A DNA stretch of 64,000 nucleotides from Paraphysomonas bandaiensis (lineage: Eukaryota; Chrysophyceae): NCBI GenBank assembly GCA_965644295.1, contig CBFFRP010000136.1:186001-250000 (forward strand). Reading direction: 5' to 3'. The stretch's first letter is position 1, and every line of letters starts with the position of its first letter. The notes under the pieces are model-generated. The model had not been told where the DNA came from, made no database searches, and was given only the letters and a program-made list of their open reading frames with translations. The translations under genes were made by a program, and so were the position numbers. Shown here piece by piece: positions 44,655 through 55,500 of the stretch.

Positions 44655-44740
44655 ATATAGTGTTGCAAATCATCACTACAACTATCACTGGAAGTTTTAT
44701 CGATAACAACGCTATCCCTTGAGCTGCTGTAATTATCTGA

Positions 44741-46289
44741 TTCCAGTGATAGTTGTAGTGATGATTTGCAACACTACATGCCGTTGGTGAAAAAATTAGA
44801 AATATGTATAATTTCAATGGTAGTGTTATTGGGTATAAAGATGGAAAGTATGATATAGAATTCATTGATGGTGAAATTATCAGAGGTATAAGGCAGAAAG
44901 AGTTGAAACCTGCGATAAAACCCTCCGGAAAGAAGAAAACGAATACATCAGGTAGTTGGGATATCGAAGTTGTTCCAAATACCGATTGGGTAGACACAGG
45001 AGCGGTTGGAGCTGCGCCTGTACTCAAAGGAAAGCGTAACAGGAAAAGAATTGAAAGTTATAGTTACTAGAGAAGAGTATTCATATATAATAATAATACA
45101 TACATGTTGTATTTTATAGTAATATTATTATGATATTATTATACCATATATGACTTAGTCTTGATAATGTAAAAAGGTTTCTTGGAATCGTCATCATTAC
45201 ACAACATTAATATTCTTCATTACCTCTGTCTAAATTATATCAACAATAAACATGAGGTTTTCATGATGAATTTTTTAAAAAGGCCCAAATTTAGAATTTT
45301 TCCCAAGTTTGAAAAAAGTTTGCTTCACTACCGGACGGAGTACGTCTACTATCCAGCACCTGAGAGTCATCAGCAGGAGCAGCTAGTTAACCATGGTATT
45401 ATTCAGGGAGCACCTGATGACTCTCAGATGCTGGGATAGTAGACGTACTCCGTCCGGTAGTCGTACTGGAGGCGTCCCTCGTTCCCGTATATCCAGGAGT
45501 GTTCCAAACCTGTACATCTTCTATATGTATAGGTACCTTTTGTTCAATGTGGGTCCTCCCCGCAGTTACAAGTGATCGATATGCCACTATGACTCCCTTT
45601 CTTTCCACCACCCTGTTGGTTTTGTATAACAATCCATCGTCATATCGTCGATGTGAAACGTCTTAACCATCCAGGTGCTGATAATTGTCAACGGATTTCG
45701 GTTTGGGTTCTGTCTGTACCCATAGTGCATCAATTTCTGTGTAATATTCCTCTGGACGAGAAGGTATTTTCTCGTCTGTAAGTATATGCACACATGTGAC
45801 TACCTTATATCTGTGGCTGGCAGATATACCTGCTGGTATCCCACTAGGTGTCCAATCTTTAATTTGTCGTCCCAGTCCTTTCGCCTGTCAGCCTTAGGTG
45901 TCAATATATAAGTTTTACACCCCTATACTCTAAAATATTTTAAACTGGGTGGCTGACCCATGACATACTCGTATGGTGACATGTATCCTCTATATCCGTC
46001 CATGTAGGAAGTCTGATCACGAGCAGCATAATATGCGTCTAACCAGAATGGAACCGGTAGGCCTGACTGCAACAACATCGCCAACGTCATCTCTGATACA
46101 GTCCTGAATTTTTGCTTCCCCACTGCATTCATCTCTGGACTATCTGTTGAAGACCAAGTGTGTTTGTAGCAGCCATGTGACCTCAAATAACTCCTAAGTT
46201 CCAGATTCACCACCAGCTCTCCTGCTCCATCAGCATGGTAATGATCTATTCTCAGCTTGTACTGCCTAATCTCTCCTTCGAACACCTCT
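44741..46289 (-). repeat. Right arm of long inverted repeat
   Basis: 1549 bp, inverted copy of 43095-44693 across a 47-bp spacer (44694-44740). Its outer end at 46289 abuts reverse-transcriptase sequence starting 'DVSSAFCYVN', so the copia pol that should lie between linker and RT is missing. The near-identical arms imply a recent duplication or ongoing conversion. Confidence 0.95.
44780..45070 (+). CDS. Tudor-like small ORF (right copy)
   Basis: The mirror image of the frame at 44364-44654, identical over its 88 ATG-initiated codons (44804-45070). One upstream change turns 'LYAVG' into 'LHAVG'. See the left copy for domain reasoning. Confidence 0.5.
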   Translation, partial: AVGEKIRNMYNFNGSVIGYKDGKYDIEFIDGEIIRGIRQKELKPAIKPSGKKKTNTSGSWDIEVVPNTDWVDTGAVGAAPVLKGKRNRKRIESYSY

Positions 46290-47540
46290 TGATGTTAGCT
46301 CGGCATTCTGTTACGTGAATTTAGACGAAAAAGTGTACATATATATCCACCGCCTGATGAGGAACTCGGGGACGGATGGTGTTTCCAGTTGATAAATGCA
46401 TTATACGGATTGCGGTCTTCACCACGTCAATGGAATCGCAACATAGACAAATTCATCAAATCAATGAAATTCAACGCATGTGTTCTTGATACGTGTCTCT
46501 ATTATCGTCGGCACAATGCAAAACTCACATTATTGATATTGTATGTAGACGATATCATAATAGCATCTGTGGACCTTGAGTTTTTAATATTTGTCAAGGA
46601 CAACTCCTGTCATACGTTCGAAATGCGTGACATGGGAGAGTGCGAGAGTTTTCTGAATATTAGGATTACGAGAGGTGAGGATTAGTTCAAATTAGATCAG
46701 TATAAATACGCAGAGAATGTGGTACAGAAATTGGCTATTAGCCCAAAGAACAAAGAAGCACCTCTAACGTCCAATGCACAGGAAATGCTAGCTACAGAAA
46801 GAGAACTCACAGCAGAACAAGAAAATGGGTATCAACATTTCCATATCGTAATATAATAGGAGCCATTTTATATCTAGCGCTTTATACAAGACCAGATCTT
46901 GCCTATGCCGTCGGATTGCTGTCGAGATACAGCAGTAATCCTACATACGCATCGTGTCGTTTAGCTATTCATTTATTGAAATATTTGAAGGGCACCACCA
47001 GCAAAGGAATCAAATTCAGTGGGAGTAAGTTTGACTTACATGTATTTAGTGATGCGGACTCTGGGCAGTCGATATACTAACGAGACGTTCAACTACCGGC
47101 TATATTGTATTCTTATGTGCTGGAGCAATCGCATAGCAGTCCGAACTGCAGACTACAGTTGCAACTTCTAGTATCGAGTCCGAGTATATGGCTGAATATG
47201 CGGCCATGCAAGAACTGGTGTGGCTACGGGGGGTGTTACGAGAGCTAGGACTCGCATTGACGAAGCCAACTCCATTTTTTATGGACAGAAAATCCAGTCT
47301 ACCACAAAAGATCAAAACATATTCAGATAAAGTACCACTAGGTTCAGGAACACATAAATGGAAGGTTTCCTACAGCCAGATAGATTCATGTATCGACTAA
47401 GGATATGACGGCCGACATATTTACAAAAGCGTTATCTAAAAAGCTCTTTAAACTCCATGAAGAATCTATCACAGGGGAAAAGAGGAGCATTTCAAATGAA
47501 GTTGAGAAGAATCAGAAGAAGCGGTTCAAGAAAGGTTAAG
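46290..47540 (+). pseudogene. Copia element 2 reverse transcriptase-RNase H (3' part)
   Basis: Begins at the RT core. Recognisable pieces are 'INALYGLRSSPRQWNRNIDK', the active site 'YVDDIIIA' (~46543-46566), a TAG at about 46683, and RNase H pieces 'VFSDADSGQS' and 'ESEYMAEYAAMQELVWLRGV' in shifted frames. The early RT before 'DVSSAF' is lost to the palindrome. Not functional. Confidence 0.9.
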
Positions 47541-47707
47541 GGTATGTTTTTAGTGGGTAAGAATCCCACATAACTGTGTTACAGCGATGTGTGATGTACA
47601 CAGTATCTTTATGAAGATTTTCACATCCATTTTATTCTATAAGATGACTAGATGATATATATAGCTGCAGTATAATGACGATTACTCGTTTCTATATTGA
47701 GGAGGAG

Positions 47708-48035
47708 TGTTGGAATACGTACGGTTCTCTAAGATAGTACTGTAGAATACGTTTAATACAATGTGAAAAACAGTAATGCGTAGTCAATAGTCAAAGGTGC
47801 TATATAGCTATAACTGTGAAACTGAGCGAAGTATTATATCATGACGATTCAAGATACGGAAGTTGAGCAGTGGTTGACATTACCGAAATAATTTATCATG
47901 TTGTTGACATACATGTGTTACATGACAACACACACAATTGTGTATACAATTATAATAAAGTAATCTATCTAGTTTGACTAACTTAAACTTCTCTTAAAAC
48001 GATCTTAATCATCAGAAAATGGTCAATACTCAATA
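47708..48035 (+). repeat. 3' LTR of copia element 2
   Basis: 328 bp, preceded by GAGGAGGAG and followed by CGCTA. Confidence 0.9.
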
Positions 48036-48404
48036 CGCTACAGGGTCTATGGTGTATTCACTCAATTTAGTGGCCTAGATACCTTGTCAGCACCGAGAAA
48101 TGAAGACAGTTTTGCATGTATGGTTGCAGAATTAATAACGTAGTAACGCAATGGAAGTAGTGGTACGATAATCTATAATCTACAGATAATATATAATGAT
48201 ATCACACCGGTCGCCAATATACCAGAAATTTCTTATTCCATGTTTGGGGTTTGGACGTTTGGACCCTCAACAAAGTCGGACTCGAACCTTTTCATGATGT
48301 TCTGGGGGATACGTACCGGAGATATTTGGGAAACTAATGTGAGCCGCAAATATAGTCAGCAGATGCTTGTGTAGTACAACGGACACCAATAAATGTCACA
48401 TGCT

Positions 48405-48540
48405 CACTGCGTTTGCTGTGAGTGATAGAGCAAAAAGTAGTTACACCTTGGTGCTTCTGGTGACGCACAATCAGCTCTCGTAGCGTTAAATAGTAGGATA
48501 TCAGAGGTAAGCACTGATTATTAAATGTCTATTGCTAAAG
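48405..48540 (+). repeat. Dispersed repeat, second copy of the 10249 sequence
   Basis: TGCTCACTGCGTTTGCTGTG then AGTGATAGAGC, followed by AAATAG, GGATATCAGAG and ATTGCTA in the same order as near 10249. A ~35-bp insertion separates the blocks here. Unknown class. The rest of 48041-48924 shows nothing recognisable. Confidence 0.5.
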
Positions 48541-48924
48541 AGACATTCATTACTCCCATGTTTGGATACACTTTGGGATTAGTCCGGTCTTACATGTGAC
48601 ATTAAAATGCCGTATGTTCGACGCTGTATGACTAGGCTTATGAAGATTTTCTTGGGAGTACATATGTGTGCAAACACAAGAGAGAGTTCAACTACTACGT
48701 CTAACACGAAATCAATCTCACGATGGCAAAGTTGTTACACTGCGCAGACTACCAGGGAGTGATAATTACTCAAACAAACGCAAGCCACGAATAAACTCAA
48801 ATGAATGTAACAGCAGACAAATGATTATCACTGTAGACGGGTGCACATATTACATGTATACTCAGCCTTCAGCAATTTAGACCAGAGTTTCCACTTCACT
48901 ATCAACTCAAGAATATGAATATCT

Positions 48925-49055
48925 GTCTGTGGGAACAAGTCGATCCAGCAAAAAAAACCAGGCTTTTTTAATGCATGTTGTTTTTAGACGAATATATTTC
49001 AGAGAAATGACGAAAAATGTCGATTTTTTTGCTGGATCGACTTATTCCCACAGAC
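48925..49055. mobile_element. Short foldback element (Tc1/mariner-like MITE?)
   Basis: Two 32-bp arms, 48925-48956 and 49024-49055, are inverted copies differing at one base (core GTCGATCCAGCAAAAAAA). The 67-bp centre has no ORF. TA dinucleotides sit three and two bases outside the arms, compatible with TA-target insertion. Class assignment is tentative. Confidence 0.6.
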
Positions 49056-49189
49056 GCTATACCGCTTATATGCAGCTAGGCTTTACGTGCTATATTTCAG
49101 TAATTTTGGATATACACCCAAAAAAATACTCAAATTTTTATGATTTTATGTGCAGTATTGTGAGGTGTCGTATTTCGGAAAAGTGGTTG

Positions 49190-49197
49190 AAAAAAAA
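49190..49197 (-). terminator. Pol III terminator of tRNA-Ser
   Basis: Eight T residues on the minus strand begin five bases past the tRNA 3' end. Confidence 0.85.
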
Positions 49198-49201
49198 TTT
49201 C

Positions 49202-49283
49202 CGACTGCTGCAGGATTCGAACCTGCGCGGGAATTTCCCAATGCATTTCGAGTGCATCTCCTTAACCACTCGGACAAACAGTC
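49202..49283 (-). tRNA. trnS-CGA: tRNA-Ser(CGA)
   Basis: An 82-nt cloverleaf. The 7-bp acceptor stem (GACTGTT with AGCAGTC, one G-U), the D arm with GTGGTTAAGG, the anticodon stem ATGCA/TGCAT around CTCGAAA, the long variable arm GGGAAATTCCC and the T arm GGTTCGAATCC are all present. The long variable arm and the CGA anticodon identify serine (UCG codons). No intron; the encoded 3' end stops at discriminator G. Confidence 0.95.
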
Positions 49284-49614
49284 ACTTATATTATGTCCTC
49301 TAAAAATAACTAAATATATACTTACAAACTTGAATGTATGGAAGATGAAGAGAGACTGGATGGGGATTGTGGTCATCAATGCTCTCAGTGTTCTGAAAAT
49401 GCATCCACAGTATTCCATATATACCTGTACACACATACAGATGCCCTCTGCACCGCATGGAGTATATATGTATCTGTGCGTGTGGTAGATGTCTATGTAG
49501 ACGTGTATGTATGTATGTGTGGGTAGAACTGGAGTGGATTTTATTCTCTGGTCAGATAATTAGAAGCACACACATACACATATATACACACACTGTCATC
49601 TGAATACTGTCATA

Positions 49615-51554
49615 ATGTCTACAAAAGAAGAAATCACTCTTGCCATTGAAAGCAAAGGGAATGAGATCAAAGATCTTAAGGCTCGCAAGCCCCCTACACT
49701 TAAAGAGGACCTCCAGCCTCTAGTAGCCGAGCTCCTCGCTCTTAAGGCATCCTATAAGGACATCACTGGATTAGACTTTGATCCACCTAAGAAGAAGAAG
49801 GTGAGCACTCCAGTGGAAGCACCGGTTAAAGAGGGACCCAGCAAGAAGGATCTCAATAAGGAGAAGAGGAAAGCGGAGAAGGCTGCTAAGCGTGCGGAAG
49901 CTAAAGCAATGGCTGCATCCACACCAGATGCGAATAATTCACAGGGCGCTCCTGTGGTCGATGAGTCTTTGGCTCATCTCTTTGGAGACCTTCCATTGAT
50001 TCGATCCACAGTCATTACCGACAAGGTTTACAAAGATATCGATGAAATTTCTGAGGATCACGCCGGATTCAACATCTGGGTTCGAGCAAGGGTCCATGCA
50101 AATAGAGCTGTGGGAAAGGGGTGCTTTTTATTGCTTCGTCAGCGCGTGGACTCCATTCAGGCGGTTATGTTCCAGGGCGCGTCTGTCCCCAAGGCGATGG
50201 TGAAGTACGCGACCTCTATCCCAATGGAGAGCGTGGTAGATGTGCTCGCTGAGGTTACTGTCCCTGACGTTCCTATTCAAAGTGCTACTGTTAAGAATTT
50301 GGAGCTAAATGTATTGGAGATTCACGCAGTCTCAAGATCTCAGGAGCTTCCTTTCAATCTTGAGGATGCATCAAGGAACGAGGAACAGGCAGCTGCCACA
50401 GGAATGCCGATTGTTCACCAGGACACCTCACTCAACTACCGGTGGATTGATACTCGTACTCCCGCTAACCAGGCCATATTTAGAATTCAGTCCGGCGTCT
50501 GTCAGCTATTCAGGGAGTTTCTCACTGCACAGAAGTTCACCGAGATTCACACACCAAAGCTTATCGCGGGTGCCTCCGAGGGCGGCGCCAACTGTTTCAC
50601 ACTGCAGTACTTCGACCAGTCTGCGTGCCTAGCACAATCTCCACAACTATACAAGCAGATGGTATCCGCATGCGGCGGATTTGACAGAGTGTTTGAGATC
50701 GGTCCCGTCTTTCGCGCGGAAAATTCTAACACCCACAGGTCAGTCTGCCGTTAAGCATTTCAATCATGTGCTCATCCAGCTCTTCTTAGACATCTCTGTG
50801 AGTTCACTGGTATGGACTTCGAAATGGCTATTTACGAGCACTACTACGAGTGCCTAGATGTGAGTTTATGGGTTGCTTGTATTGTATGGTTTCGTTAACT
50901 GTATGTTGTAGTTAATGGGGGAACTCTTCCACTACATGTTCGATGGTATCAGGGACAGGTTCCACCACGAACTACAGATTATCTCTCAACAGTACCCATT
51001 CGAACCATTGCAGTACCAGCGCCCACCGCTTCGTTTGACCTACGCTGAGGGCATTGCTCTGCTGCAGGTGACTGTTGCATTGTTCTCGATGTATTGATTT
51101 AAACTGTGCATAGGCTGCTGGGTCGACTGATGCCTCCGTTGACGATGATCTTAGCACACCTAACGAGAAATGGCTTGGAAAGATTGTTAAGGAGAAGTAT
51201 GGTGTTGACTTCTTTATGATGGACAAGTATCCTCTTGCAGTAAGACCATTTTACACAATGCCCGACCCAGAGAACCCTAAGCTCTCTAATTCTTACGACG
51301 TATTTATTCGCGGCGAAGAAATTGTTTCTGGAGCGCAGCGTATCCATGACCCCGATCTTCTTGTTGAAAGAGCAACTAGCCTCGGTGTCAAAGTTTCCTC
51401 CATTCAGAGTTACGTCGACGCCTTCAAGCATGGAGCGGTGCCACATGCTGGTGGAGGAATTGGAATGGAACGCGTTGTCATGCTCTACCTCGGCTTGAAG
51501 AACATCAGAAAAGTTTCTATGTTCCCCCGTGATCCGTCGAGACTGACGCCGTAA
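49615..51554 (+). CDS. DARS1: Aspartyl-tRNA synthetase, cytosolic, with N-terminal WHEP domain
   Basis: Class IIb synthetase that charges tRNA-Asp. Exons 49615..50738, 50790..50859, 50912..51067 and 51114..51554 give 596 aa, about 95 more than animal cytosolic AspRS. Residues ~5-58 match a WHEP domain ('[16 protein letters not shown]', '[13 protein letters not shown]'), a tRNA-binding helix pair. A Lys/Ala-rich linker follows ('KKKK', '[15 protein letters not shown]'). The OB fold (~125-240) is followed by the catalytic core from ~275 with '[20 protein letters not shown]', motif 2 '[15 protein letters not shown]' (split by intron 1) and motif 3 '[15 protein letters not shown]' (563-577). The C-terminus '[11 protein letters not shown]' is the conserved family end. 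WHEP on AspRS is unusual. Confidence 0.95.
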
Positions 51555-52180
51555 ACATGATTTTTTTGGTCAGTGCTAGAATAGTTAATATTTTGAGCCT
51601 ATGCCATGGAGTTTGCTATTGCAGCTATGATCTATTTAACGGTATTAAGAAAATTATATGATTGACATCATATCGTCCATAGTCAATATACCCTTAAAAG
51701 TAGCTAGGTATCTTGAGTTTGACTGTTTGAGAGCATGAAAGCAAAACTGTATTTGTGAGGTATTGGAATTATGACCTTTACATGAAGAATGCAGTTTTCA
51801 CTTTTCACTAATAGTATTACGTAGCCACGAAATGAAAAATGAAATATACATACATTTACTATGTATATAGTTACAGATATCGAATACTAGCGTACATCCA
51901 TCTATTATAAAAATATACTGCGGTGTGTTTGGAGTTCTATTTGTACCTGGTATCTGGCTATAACAAATTTCAGAATTTGGGTTATCAACTGCAACACGAT
52001 ATCAAGACAATAATTATCTATTAATCCATTTCCATTTCAAAGTACTGATTATATAGTAAGGCTATGGATAAACGCATAGAAACACAACACATTTCTAAAA
52101 CATATGGCAATCAGCTGCATCACGACGAGGAATTTTGTCTGTATGCCACAAACTACCACACACCACAAAATAATTCCGCA
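51555..52180. other. Convergent 3' spacer (AspRS / LRR gene)
   Basis: AT-rich; no gene, repeat or RNA recognised. Confidence 0.5.
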
Positions 52181-53555
52181 CTATTTCTTTCCCTTTCCTT
52201 TCTTTTTCTTCTTCTTCGCCTCGGCCTCTTCCAGGGCCTTTCGTTCACGCTCCTTTTCATCTGCAATTGCCTTAAGGCGTTGCTCCATCTCAATCTTTGC
52301 CTGCTGTAACCGTTCCGCCTGATATCTGTGATAAGGACAAAGTAATATGACACCGATGGACTCACCTCAGCTAAGCGCCTGGATTCCGCTCTCTGACAGC
52401 GGCGTTCTTCCAACCAACTTGAGAGCTCTTTTTGCTTCTGCTCCCCCTGCATATACTTCTCAGCGGCTTCAATTATTACAATAATAGCCACACACCTCCT
52501 CCTTATCGCGCCGGGATTTCTCGACCTGTTCGCTTGCTTCTTGTTGTTGCCGCCTCAAGCGCTCTGCCTCTTCAAACGCAGCCAAGTTGCTATCCAGCTG
52601 ATTCGCTACCTTAACTACATCCTTCATATCCATGCCATTGTGGCTTACATCACAAAACAACAATTGCTTATTCTTGCACATGTGACGGGAAAATATACTT
52701 CCCCCGAGCTGACCAGCACCCACTCGCCAGATATTCAGAGACTTAAGACCCGTGTTAACTGCTAAAGACTCGGCAAATGCTGTGAAACCCTGTATATTAT
52801 TGGGGTTAACTAGTGGGTTGGAGTCCAATGACAGATAGACCAGCGTGGTGTTTACTGATAAAGATTCACCGAAGGCTGTGCAGGTCAGTGGTCCGAGCTG
52901 ATTGTTATCAAGCTCAAGCTTCCTGATCGTATTATTTCTCTTCAACATTCTCGCCAAATAAGATCCAGCATGATCCGATAGATCATTCGACGACAGGTCC
53001 AAACAGGTAATGGAATTATTCACCCACATAGCCTTCGCAAGAGCTCTTGCACCTACAGAATTAATGTCTAACCGAGCTGACGAGCCCAATAAATTCTCTC
53101 TAACAAGTTCGATCATCATCCCGATATGATGGTTCTTCGTTACTTCATCTTGTTCTTCTTGAAGCATTTTCTCCATCATCATTCTTCGTCTTTGTAGCCC
53201 AGCCTGCCTTGCAGCCCGACGACGAACTTCTCTTCTAACAAGGCGAGCATTCTCTAGATCCTGTTTAAATTCTTCGTCAAAAGCTTTCTGGAGAACTTCT
53301 CTATCTGTGTCTGGAAAACCAGTGGTTTTAAGGTTTCTTTTCTCCATCTACAAATTTTAATGTTGAATTAAACTAATGACATTAATCAATACTCACCTCA
53401 TAATACACGTCCGAATTATTGAGGTTAGCAGCAATTGTGGGACGAAAGGAAGCATCGTCTTCTTCCGTATCGTCAATGTTAGATATTTCATCATCAATAT
53501 GCTGATCCGTCAACCCCTCCAACTCTTCAAACTCTTTCATTAACTTCACGTCCAT
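52181..53555 (-). CDS. Leucine-rich-repeat protein with charged coiled-coil tail
   Basis: Minus exons 53555..53397, 53347..52496, 52455..52366 and 52318..52181 give 412 aa. The N-terminus is acidic ('DDEISNIDDTEEDD'), followed by a basic helical stretch ('RREVRRRAARQAGLQRRR'). At least four RNase-inhibitor-type LRRs follow ('NNSITCLDLSSNDLSDHAG', 'NNTIRKLELDNNQLGPLTC', 'NTTLVYLSLDSNPL', 'NTGLKSLNIWRVGAG'). A long Glu/Lys/Arg coiled coil ends in 'KKKKKGKGKK'. LRR plus charged helices is common in axonemal proteins, and CFAP52 shows cilia genes are present, but I do not recognise a specific ortholog. The 40-bp intron at 52456 uses the acceptor that keeps the coiled coil in frame. Confidence 0.8.
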
Positions 53556-54138
53556 CTTACAGTTGTTTGAACACTAATAAGACACAATACTTAACGGTCG
53601 AATAGATCTCAACAGCTGCAAGAATGAATAAGAATAACACCCCTGTATCAGTGAAAGCAATTTACCTGAATAAATCCACAGCCAGCTCCCCAAATACACC
53701 TCAGACTAACACTAACCTGGACGAGAAATATGGTGCATATATATACATAGATGTGTGTGTGTATGTATGTGTATATGGAGTTACAGTGCTGTAAGATGCT
53801 CTTACTGTGAAACTGCCATCTTTTTTTCCTAGGTTCCACATATCCTGATTTTTCGATAAATCCTTAGTTTTTATAGAAATATCGTAATATATAGCCATCA
53901 TTTCATGCATCAGTATTTCCTGTATTTCTCTATATAATACAGAATGAAATTACAAACTGAAAAAGAACGATTCAAGATATATTCGTATGGTGTGGTGAGT
54001 ATATGGCCCCAAAAAAACAAATAGATGAAACACACAATGAATGTGTTGAGGCTGCCTTGTATCAGTAATTTGCAAGAGGAGAGGTAGGTGTTCTACATAT
54101 CAGGCTGCTTAGACCTTACGTTGATTGTTTAGTTCAAC
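53556..54138. promoter_or_regulatory. Bidirectional spacer (LRR gene / RPS7)
   Basis: 583 bp between divergent ATGs, holding both promoters. Contains a GTGTGTGTATGTATGTGT simple repeat at about 53752-53772 and ACAGTGCTGTAAG nearby. No firm promoter element is identifiable. Confidence 0.4.
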
Positions 54139-54832
54139 ATGCTAGCTGGTAGACAAAAGATTGTGAAAGCTAATGGCGCTGAGCCAGACGAGTTGGAGGC
54201 TCAGGTTGCTCAGGAACTTCTCAACCTTGAGGTGAGTAACAGCGACCAGCTGCTATTAGTAATAACAATATCTATACGCTTTAGATGTCAGCTAATGAAT
54301 TGAAAGCGGATCTTCACGATCTTTATATCTCTGCTGCTCGTGAGGTGGAAGTTGGCGGGGGCCGTAAGGCTATTGTCATTTTCGTCCCTTACAGACAGCT
54401 CAAAGATTTCCACAAAATTCAACCCAGACTTGTTCGTGAGTTGGAGAAGAAGTTCAGGTAATTAGATGTCTGCCCTTGTTGGATCATTTATTCTAATAAT
54501 GTGACACTTTTAGTGGAAGACACGTTGTTATTGTTGCCCAGAGAACCATTCTCCCCAAGACTGTCAACCGCTCTGCTCTCCAGAAGGGTCCCCGTTCTCG
54601 CTCCAGGACTCTGACACATGTTCATGAGCAGATTCTTGAAGACATCGTGTACCCCACTGAAATCGTAGGCAAGCGCACTCGCCATAGGGTCGATGGCTCC
54701 AAGACCCTTAAGGTGTACCTCAACCCCAAAGACCAGGTCAACGTTGAGACCAAACTCGATACATTCACCTGCGTGTACAACAGCCTTACTCATAAGGACG
54801 TTGCCTTCGAATTCCCTGTGGAGAACCCATAG
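54139..54832 (+). CDS. RPS7: 40S ribosomal protein S7 (eS7)
   Basis: Exons 54139..54231, 54285..54457 and 54514..54832 join to 194 aa, the same length as the human protein. Structural protein of the small ribosomal subunit. Family blocks include '[20 protein letters not shown]', '[19 protein letters not shown]', '[15 protein letters not shown]', '[20 protein letters not shown]' and '[18 protein letters not shown]'. Splice phases are consistent and all key blocks are complete. Confidence 0.98.
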
Positions 54833-55151
54833 ATGAATTGGCTAGCTATGTCTGTGTTTTAGCACACTCCTCTTGCTTAAATTAATCAGATACTTTCATA
54901 ATTTGGGCGTATGCTGTTTGCTTCACCATATTTCTTGCAACTCAGATAAGTTTGTAAAGTAAAATGAGACCATTTAAAAGTAGATTATTCAAATGATTTA
55001 GTTATGTTGTTAAATATGCAGTCATAATCTGATTTAATTTAAGCAGGAATTAATCTACGAAGTGGGGCCTTATATCTCATAGCAATAGCTATTTAAAGAC
55101 CGTATAATGCATAAATGTATACTGCCCTAACCTAAGACCAAGCATAGTAAT
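54833..55151. other. Non-coding 3' flank of RPS7
   Basis: AT-rich, nothing recognised. Confidence 0.5.
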
Positions 55152-55254
55152 CAGGGCTGCATAACAATTAATTGTCAGTTATTTATAGTTGCAATTATCA
55201 TCTGTCCCTATTTCAATTATTGCAATGACATAATTGACAATTAATTGTTGCTCG
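55152..55254. mobile_element. MITE related to the second hAT family
   Basis: Left end CAGGGCTGCATAACAATTAA then TTGTCA, like the element at 25591. The right end is the inverted AACAATTAATTGTCA followed by GCTCG, with the outermost bases replaced. About 100 bp, no coding capacity. An LTR-like TGTTGGAATACGTA starts immediately after it. Confidence 0.7.
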
Positions 55255-55500
55255 TGTTGGAATACGTAGAATGAAATAACAATGCTGATTCTGCCATATT
55301 CTAATAGATTCTTTGTTACTAAGTAGAGAGATATCGTGAAGTGGAAGCCTTCAATAATGCCGACGGCGACAACCCAGTCGATTAAAAAAGTCTCAAATGA
55401 GGGTATTACACTAAAATACGTGATAGAAGTAGAAAGTCACTGTAATTTATATAATTAGAAAATGTCTGGATTAGAAGATTGGGTTGTAGCCTAATTTAGC
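55255..55500 (+). repeat. LTR-like fragment, possible solo copia LTR
   Basis: Starts TGTTGGAATACGTA like the LTR at 40946, then diverges. Near its end TTATATAATTAGAAAATGTC resembles the TATA and ATG region of the copia LTRs here. No second copy or target duplication was found, so this is tentative. Confidence 0.35.

Larger units (their letters stand above)
43095..44693 (+). repeat. Left arm of long inverted repeat
   Basis: 1599 bp, the reverse complement of 44741-46289 by eye apart from two indels and a few substitutions. The outer part encodes the copia integrase core ('YHADGAGEL', 'DSPEMNAVGKQKFR') and linker. The inner part (from about 44036) is unrelated to copia and contains a Tudor-like frame on the minus strand. 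This arm alone has a 29-bp tandem duplication at 43205-43262 and keeps 21 bp (between two GTGGGATA words near 43570-43600) missing from the other arm; together these explain the 50-bp length difference. Confidence 0.95.
40946..48035 (+). mobile_element. Decayed Ty1/copia retrotransposon with internal inverted duplication
   Basis: LTRs at 40946-41260 (315 bp) and 47708-48035 (328 bp) begin TGTTGGAATACGTAC and end ACTCAATA. A perfect 5-bp target duplication CGCTA flanks it (40941-40945, 48036-48040). TGGTAGC follows the 5' LTR (primer site) and GAGGAGGAG precedes the 3' LTR (purine tract). The LTRs differ by a few substitutions and a ~13-bp indel, so it is older than the element at 18844. The coding region is broken by stops and frameshifts, and a 3.2-kb palindrome replaces the pol segment between the integrase linker and RT. 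Confidence 0.95.

Noticed and set aside
48036-49202. Targeted copia insertion upstream of the tRNA gene, as with yeast Ty1
   Set aside because: The tRNA is on the minus strand, so the element lies downstream of it and more than 1 kb away; no evidence of targeting.
55255-55500. A second full LTR retrotransposon here
   Set aside because: Only a short start match and no internal genes, primer site or second LTR.
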